DNA of 11,260 nucleotides from Bacillota bacterium (lineage in GTDB: Bacteria; Bacillota; Clostridia; Lachnospirales; CAG-274). The stretch is from contig JAGAHK010000415.1 of NCBI GenBank assembly GCA_017627115.1, forward strand, positions 1 through 11,260. Reading direction: 5' to 3'. Position numbers and translations under genes: made by a program. The notes beneath the pieces were generated by a model, which was not told where the DNA came from, made no database searches, and saw nothing but the letters and a program-made list of their open reading frames with translations. The first letter of the stretch is position 1, and each line of letters opens with the position of its first letter. Of this stretch, positions 7,609 through 11,260 are shown one piece after another.

Positions 7609-8384
7609 TTGTCCCACACCTTCCATGGTGCCTCGCCCGACTCCCAAAGACGTTCAAGCAAGGCTTTTTCTCTCTGTGTGTCCATACACTGCCAGAAACC
7701 GTCATGCACATAGCCTTTCAGCTCGCCCTCCGCGGCAAGCCTGCGCATCGGTTCCTGCTCGAATATAGTGCCGTCATTCTCAAGATAATCGAATATCCTT
7801 TTGTTGCATATCATATATCCGCCGTTTATTATAGCGCCGTCATCATCGGACTTCTCACGGAAAGAAGTCACCGTGTTGCCGCCGTCTATGTCGAGGATGC
7901 CCTTTTGCTGCGCAAGACTGACCGCCGTAAGCGTAACGCATTTGCCATGCGCACGGTGGAAATCCGTAAGCTTTGCAATATCCACATTCGATACCGCATC
8001 ACCGTATGTAAGATAAAAATCGTCCGTGTCGATATAGCGCTCTATGCGCTTTATTCTGCCGCCCGTCATAGTGCGCAGCCCCGTATCCACAACGGTAACA
8101 CGCCATTTCTCGGAATGTTTATCGTTTACGATTATCTTGTTGTCCTGCGTAAAATCAAAAGTTATGTCGGAGGTATGCAGAAAATAATTCGCAAACCACT
8201 CCTTTATAACATGCTGCTTGTAGCCTGCACAGATAACAAAATCGTTCACGCCGTAATGCGAATATAATTTCATTATGTGCCATAAAATAGGCTGTTCCCC
8301 TATCTCCACCATAGGCTTGGGCTTGTACTGCGACTCCTCCGAAATGCGCGTACCGTAACCGCCCGCCAGAATAACTGCCTTCAT
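7605..8384 (-). CDS. rfbF: Glucose-1-phosphate cytidylyltransferase
   Basis: The 259-residue product starts with the nucleotidyltransferase signature MKAVILAGGYGTR, followed by KPKPMVEIG (21-29) and ILWHIMKLYSHYG. It ends with FWQCMDTQREK and APWKVWDK; all are landmarks of Salmonella-type RfbF (257 residues). It joins CTP and glucose-1-phosphate to give CDP-glucose and pyrophosphate, the entry step of the pathway. The start at 8384 is chosen over 8423 because the family begins at MKAVILAGG and AAAGGGGG lies 7 bases upstream; the longer form would also leave only part of the spacer after the upstream gene. Two places differ from the Salmonella enzyme as I recall it: YGDGV is YGDAV here (D129, A130), and the PPGRFGAL loop reads AQQKGIL (158-164). 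These may mark a subfamily. It is the first recognisable gene of the CDP-sugar set. Confidence 0.95.
   Translation of the reverse strand: MKAVILAGGYGTRISEESQYKPKPMVEIGEQPILWHIMKLYSHYGVNDFVICAGYKQHVIKEWFANYFLHTSDITFDFTQDNKIIVNDKHSEKWRVTVVDTGLRTMTGGRIKRIERYIDTDDFYLTYGDAVSNVDIAKLTDFHRAHGKCVTLTAVSLAQQKGILDIDGGNTVTSFREKSDDDGAIINGGYMICNKRIFDYLENDGTIFEQEPMRRLAAEGELKGYVHDGFWQCMDTQREKALLERLWESGEAPWKVWDK
7617..7622 (-). promoter_or_regulatory. Ribosome binding site of rfbG inside the rfbF tail
   Basis: Minus-strand AAGGTG ends 8 bases before the ATG at 7608. It lies within the codons for the last residues (PWKVWDK) of RfbF. With the ATGA stop/start overlap it points to coupled translation and supports 7608 over 7647. 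Confidence 0.65.
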
Positions 8385-8391
8385 CTTTTGA

Positions 8392-8399
8392 CCCCCTTT
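8392..8399 (-). promoter_or_regulatory. Ribosome binding site of rfbF (decides its start)
   Basis: Minus-strand AAAGGGGG ends 7 bases before the ATG at 8384, in the 25-bp spacer behind the 211-residue protein gene. It supports the start at MKAVILAGG. Confidence 0.7.
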
Positions 8400-8409
8400 T
8401 TGATACGTT

Positions 8410-9045
8410 TCAATCCGTTTCAAATGAATATAATTTACGTTTTTTATTGTCGCTGTCTATCGAGTAGATATTCAGCCATGTAAAAGCGTCCTCATAATCT
8501 TCGTATGCACACGAAATGCCCGATGCTTCCTTAAATTCTTCAAAAGAGCCGTCATGCTCAACGCTTAAACCAATCTCGACAGGCTGACCGTCACGGCGTT
8601 TTTTCATGCAAAAATGCGGGATATACTCCCTTTCCGCCGAATAATCGTAAAATTTGCCGCCGTAGCCGTGGTATCTGTTGTCATAAATAACATATTCCGC
8701 CCCGCACTCAAAACATTTTGCTTTGATAACATTCACGCCCGCGCAAACAGGCTTGGGCGGCACAATAACTTCTTCCCGCGGACCGTCATAACTGTCGGTA
8801 AAGTATACATATTGATGTAAAACGCCGTTTTCGTCTCTGTCCGTACCCGAAAACTTCCCGCCCGTCAGCAAATATTCCAAAGCGTCATACCGCGGCTTGC
8901 ATAAAGCCCGTTCCTCTTTGTTCAGATAGTTTTCGTAAATATGGAATTTTTCGCACCCGCAGCTGCATTTCAAGTCAAACGACGTAAAATTCCCACTGCG
9001 GCTTTCGTTTTTGACTATTTCTTTCAAATAATTCGGTATGGGCAT
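8410..9045 (-). CDS. Unknown 211-residue cysteine-containing protein, first gene of the array
   Basis: I do not recognise this family. The frame is well supported: a TGAAAGGAAC ribosome binding site lies just before the ATG at 9045, and its stop is 25 bp before rfbF. It has a cysteine cluster CSCGC at 27-31 and a CxxC pair (C111, C114 in KCFECGAEY), with further cysteines at 49, 101, 146 and 179. Two short knuckles of this kind could bind zinc, as in a zinc ribbon split by an insert. The C-terminal part (about 155-211) is acidic and aromatic. No signal peptide or membrane segment is visible, so it is probably cytoplasmic. It may be co-transcribed with rfbF, since no terminator is seen in the 25-bp spacer, but nothing ties it to sugar chemistry. 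It may simply be a neighbour. Confidence 0.7.
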   Translation of the reverse strand: MPIPNYLKEIVKNESRSGNFTSFDLKCSCGCEKFHIYENYLNKEERALCKPRYDALEYLLTGGKFSGTDRDENGVLHQYVYFTDSYDGPREEVIVPPKPVCAGVNVIKAKCFECGAEYVIYDNRYHGYGGKFYDYSAEREYIPHFCMKKRRDGQPVEIGLSVEHDGSFEEFKEASGISCAYEDYEDAFTWLNIYSIDSDNKKRKLYSFETD

Positions 9046-9108
9046 GGTGAGTTCCTTTCATGTATGCGGTTTTTTGTATATATACCGCTTGATTGTCGTT
9101 ACATTTTA
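9046..9108 (-). promoter_or_regulatory. Leader of the 211-residue gene with a weak promoter candidate
   Basis: Between the palindromic repeat and the start codon at 9045, the minus strand carries a TATATATACA stretch (about 9075-9084) that could supply a -10 box. No convincing -35 hexamer lies at the right distance. The stretch is enclosed by a 5-bp inverted repeat GCGGT/ACCGC (9066-9070 and 9084-9088) with a 13-base loop. This could be an operator-like site or chance. It is the only likely place for a promoter for the sugar array if lepA transcription does not read through. Confidence 0.25.
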
Positions 9109-9235
9109 AACCTCTCAGTCGCGGCAAGCCGCGCCAGCTCTCCTTTCAGGCGAGCCTTTAATTACTGCATTGCAATTAACACTCTAAAGCCTCTCCTGAA
9201 AGGAGAGGTGGCAGCCGAAGGCTGACTGAGAGGTT
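9109..9235. repeat. 127-bp palindromic MITE-like element
   Basis: The element begins AACCTCTCAGTC (9109-9120) and ends with its exact reverse complement (9224-9235). Inside, 18 bases at 9133-9150 match the reverse complement of 9195-9212 with one mismatch, and similarity continues weakly into a central TTAATT/AATTAA core. Each arm also folds on itself: GCGGC-AA-GCCGC (9121-9132) on the left, AGCC-GAA-GGCT (9213-9223) on the right, then GCTCTCC/GGCGAGC (9137-9155, one mismatch) and CCTCTCC/GGAGAGG (9190-9208, perfect). The whole could form a cruciform or a long RNA hairpin. It carries no gene. Elements of this kind are, as I recall, scattered between genes in gut Clostridia, but copy number cannot be judged here. 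No clear target-site duplication is seen. In RNA it might act as a transcript end or stability element between the lepA unit and the sugar array. Confidence 0.85.
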
Positions 9236-9297
9236 CTGAACGCAACGTATTTAGTAAGCCAAACAATAATCCACCTGCCACAACCCCGCTCGCCAAA

Positions 9298-9585
9298 TCA
9301 AAACTTACCAATAAAATTCCTATAAAACTCCCATTCTTCTTCGGCTGTAGTTTCTCTGTCTATAAATTCCCGAAGTTCTTTTTTCATTTCATCATACATA
9401 GCTTGATAATGTTCATCATCCGAAAACGCAGTATGCACCATCGCACCGTAAACCCCACAGGTCACAGCATAATACCGTTCGCATTTTTCCAATGTAATTC
9501 TGCATGAATTTTTATATTCCTCATCGGCTAATACAATACCGCCCTCACTGCCCTTTTGGTTAGGTTCGTATAAAGATTCCCACAT
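9298..9585 (-). CDS. Unknown 95-residue protein following lepA
   Basis: I do not recognise this protein. It starts 5 bases after the lepA stop codon; a GAGGAG site within the final lepA codons and an AAGGA closer to the ATG support translation at 9585. It has a central stretch with cysteines C28, C35 and C43 (for example CERYYAVTCGVYGAMV) and a charged, probably helical C-terminal half rich in glutamate. No signal peptide or clear membrane segment is visible. Its position suggests co-transcription with lepA, but nothing indicates a link to translation. It is short, so a false call cannot be excluded, but spacing and ribosome binding site favour a real gene. Confidence 0.6.
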   Translation of the reverse strand: MWESLYEPNQKGSEGGIVLADEEYKNSCRITLEKCERYYAVTCGVYGAMVHTAFSDDEHYQAMYDEMKKELREFIDRETTAEEEWEFYRNFIGKF

Positions 9586-9590
9586 TGTCC

Positions 9591-11260
9591 TTACTCCTCA
9601 TCCAATTTCAGCACGCTCATAAACGCTGCCTGCGGCACTTCTATATTGCCTATCTGTCTCATGCGCTTTTTGCCCTCTTTTTGTTTTTCGAGAAGCTTTT
9701 TCTTACGTGTTATATCGCCGCCGTAGCATTTCGCAAGCACATCTTTGCGCACTGCGGAGATCGTCTCTCTTGCGATGATCTTATTGCCGATAGCCGCCTG
9801 AATGGGTATCTCGAACTGATGTCTCGGAATTTCTTTTTTAAGCTTTTCAGCCATTTTTCTGCCCTTGTCCGCCGCCGAATCCTCATGCACGATAAACGAA
9901 AGCGCATCCACGACCTCGCGGTTGACAAGCATATCAAGCTTGACAAGCCTTGACTGCTGATAACCTTTCAGCTCGTAGTCAAAAGACGCATAGCCCCTTG
10001 TGCGTGATTTCAGCACATCGAAAAAGTCGTATATTATCTCATTGAGCGGCAGATCATATGTGATCACCGCCCTTGTTTCTTCAAGGTATTCCATACCGAC
10101 ATACTCGCCCCTGCGCTGCTGGCAAAGCTCCATTACCGTGCCGATATACTCGCTTGGCAGGATTATCTCCGCCTTTACGATAGGCTCTTCCATTTTGACT
10201 ATGGTCGTCACATCGGGCAGGTCGGACGGGTTGGAAAGGTCGATAACATCGCCGTTTGTAAGATATACCTTGTAGATAACGCTCGGTGCGGTCGTCACAA
10301 GGTCAAGATTATATTCTCTTTCCAATCTCTCCTGTACTATTTCCAGGTGCAAAAGTCCCAAAAAGCCGCAGCGGAAGCCGAAGCCCAAAGCAACGGATGT
10401 CTCCGCCTCAAAGTTGAGCGCCGCATCGTTGAGCTGCAATTTTTCAAGCGCATCGCGCAGATCCTGATATTTTGAGCCGTCGGCGGGGAAAATACCGCAG
10501 TATACCATACTGTTGACCTTTTTGTAACCGGGCAGCGCTTCCGCAACGGGGTTTGCGCAGTCGGTCACGGTATCGCCTATCTGCGTATCGCGCACGTTTT
10601 TTATGCTTGCGGTGATATAGCCTACATCACCTGCGCGCAGGTCGTCCGTGGGGATGTATCTGCCCGGGCCGAAAACACCTACCTCAACGGTCTCAAACTC
10701 CTTGCCCGTTGCCATAAAGCGAATTTTTGTACCTTTCTTCACAACACCGTCAAAAATGCGCACAAATACGATAACACCCTTGTAACTGTCATAAAAACTG
10801 TCGAAAATAAGCGCTTTTAGCGGTGCATCCTCGTCACCCTCGGGTGCGGGGATATTCTCGATTATGCCTTTGAATACATCGTCTATGTTCATGTCTGCCT
10901 TGGCGGAAATAAGCGGTGCATTTTCGCAGTCAAGACCGATAATGTCCTCAATCTCCTTTTTCACGCGCTCGGGCTCGGCGCTCGGCAGGTCTATCTTGTT
11001 GATAACGGGCATAACTTCAAGGTCGTTGTCAAGCGCAAGATACACGTTGGCAAGCGTCTGCGCCTCAACACCCTGCGCCGCATCGACAACCAGCACGGCA
11101 CCGTCACAGGCAGCCAAAGAACGCGATACCTCGTAGTTGAAATCGACATGACCGGGGGTGTCGATAAGGTTGAGTATGTATTCCTCCCCGTCCTCCGCCT
11201 TGTGGATAAGGCGCACGGCCTGCGATTTAATGGTTATACCCCTCTCTCGCTCCAGATCCA
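9591..11260 (-). CDS. lepA: Elongation factor 4 (LepA), 5' end missing
   Basis: The frame stays open to the right edge of the window; 555 full codons are present. They begin [17 protein letters not shown], which is internal to LepA, so the GTG at 11216 is not the start and roughly 45 N-terminal residues, including the P-loop, lie outside. Visible GTPase motifs are the switch I region (RGITIKS), DTPGH (G3) and NKID (G4). The LepA-specific C-terminal domain is complete, with [33 protein letters not shown] and [25 protein letters not shown], and the end is the usual [15 protein letters not shown]. LepA is a ribosome-associated translational GTPase linked to initiation and elongation quality. It is a housekeeping gene and marks where the core chromosome meets the accessory sugar genes. 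A small gene follows directly. Confidence 0.97.
   Translation of the reverse strand, partial: DLERERGITIKSQAVRLIHKAEDGEEYILNLIDTPGHVDFNYEVSRSLAACDGAVLVVDAAQGVEAQTLANVYLALDNDLEVMPVINKIDLPSAEPERVKKEIEDIIGLDCENAPLISAKADMNIDDVFKGIIENIPAPEGDEDAPLKALIFDSFYDSYKGVIVFVRIFDGVVKKGTKIRFMATGKEFETVEVGVFGPGRYIPTDDLRAGDVGYITASIKNVRDTQIGDTVTDCANPVAEALPGYKKVNSMVYCGIFPADGSKYQDLRDALEKLQLNDAALNFEAETSVALGFGFRCGFLGLLHLEIVQERLEREYNLDLVTTAPSVIYKVYLTNGDVIDLSNPSDLPDVTTIVKMEEPIVKAEIILPSEYIGTVMELCQQRRGEYVGMEYLEETRAVITYDLPLNEIIYDFFDVLKSRTRGYASFDYELKGYQQSRLVKLDMLVNREVVDALSFIVHEDSAADKGRKMAEKLKKEIPRHQFEIPIQAAIGNKIIARETISAVRKDVLAKCYGGDITRKKKLLEKQKEGKKRMRQIGNIEVPQAAFMSVLKLDEE

Noticed and set aside
9066..9088. GCGGT/ACCGC inverted repeat as a terminator
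   Set aside because: The stem is only 5 bp with a 13-base loop and no T-run follows on either strand.
8941..9225. 94-codon plus-strand frame reaching into the palindrome
   Set aside because: It reads from the antisense of the 211-residue gene into the repeat; such frames over palindromic elements are commonly spurious.
11214..11216. GTG at 11216 as the lepA start
   Set aside because: The conserved LepA residues [14 protein letters not shown] continue upstream in frame to the window edge, so this is an internal valine codon.
1..11260. CRISPR arrays, tRNA or rRNA genes, transposase genes
   Set aside because: No regularly spaced direct repeats, cloverleaf-like sequence, conserved rRNA sequence or transposase motifs were seen on reading through; a tool search was not possible.

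Overview
The window looks like chromosomal DNA from a Gram-positive, gut-type Clostridia relative (perhaps Oscillospirales). The reasons are consistent AGGAGG-type ribosome binding sites, tight co-directional gene packing, and a palindromic intergenic repeat of a kind I recall from such genomes. This placement is an inference. All convincing genes lie on the minus strand, so transcription runs from the right edge to the left edge.

Right part (11260 to about 9298): the 3' portion of lepA (elongation factor 4), cut by the window edge before its P-loop, followed after 5 bases by a 95-residue gene of unknown function whose ribosome binding site lies inside the end of lepA. Next is a 252-base gap, mostly filled by a 127-bp near-perfect palindrome (9109-9235) built like a MITE. 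A 211-residue cysteine-containing protein of unknown function (8410-9045) then opens the main gene array.

Centre and left (8384 to 172): a compact seven-gene nucleotide-sugar operon: rfbF, rfbG, rfbH, a two-domain DRE-TIM aldolase fusion, a thiamine-diphosphate (ThDP) enzyme of the acetolactate synthase type, a HAD phosphatase and an SDR epimerase/reductase. The genes overlap (rfbF/rfbG 4 bp, rfbG/rfbH 8 bp) or are 8 to 20 bp apart. RfbF, RfbG and RfbH should turn glucose-1-phosphate into the CDP-3,6-dideoxy-4-keto sugar known from the abequose, paratose, ascarylose and yersiniose pathways. The ThDP enzyme recalls YerE, which adds an acetyl branch to that 4-keto sugar. The SDR would do the final reduction or epimerisation. 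The added aldolase fusion and HAD phosphatase are not part of the classical yersiniose route and may make an unusual two-carbon or longer donor. The product is therefore probably an unusual, possibly branched-chain, 3,6-dideoxyhexose for a surface glycan. No glycosyltransferase of a common type, transporter or RfbI-type reductase is in the window.

Left edge (1 to 171): no confident gene. A 42-codon open frame runs off the left edge on the minus strand, with a possible extended -10 promoter just upstream of it.
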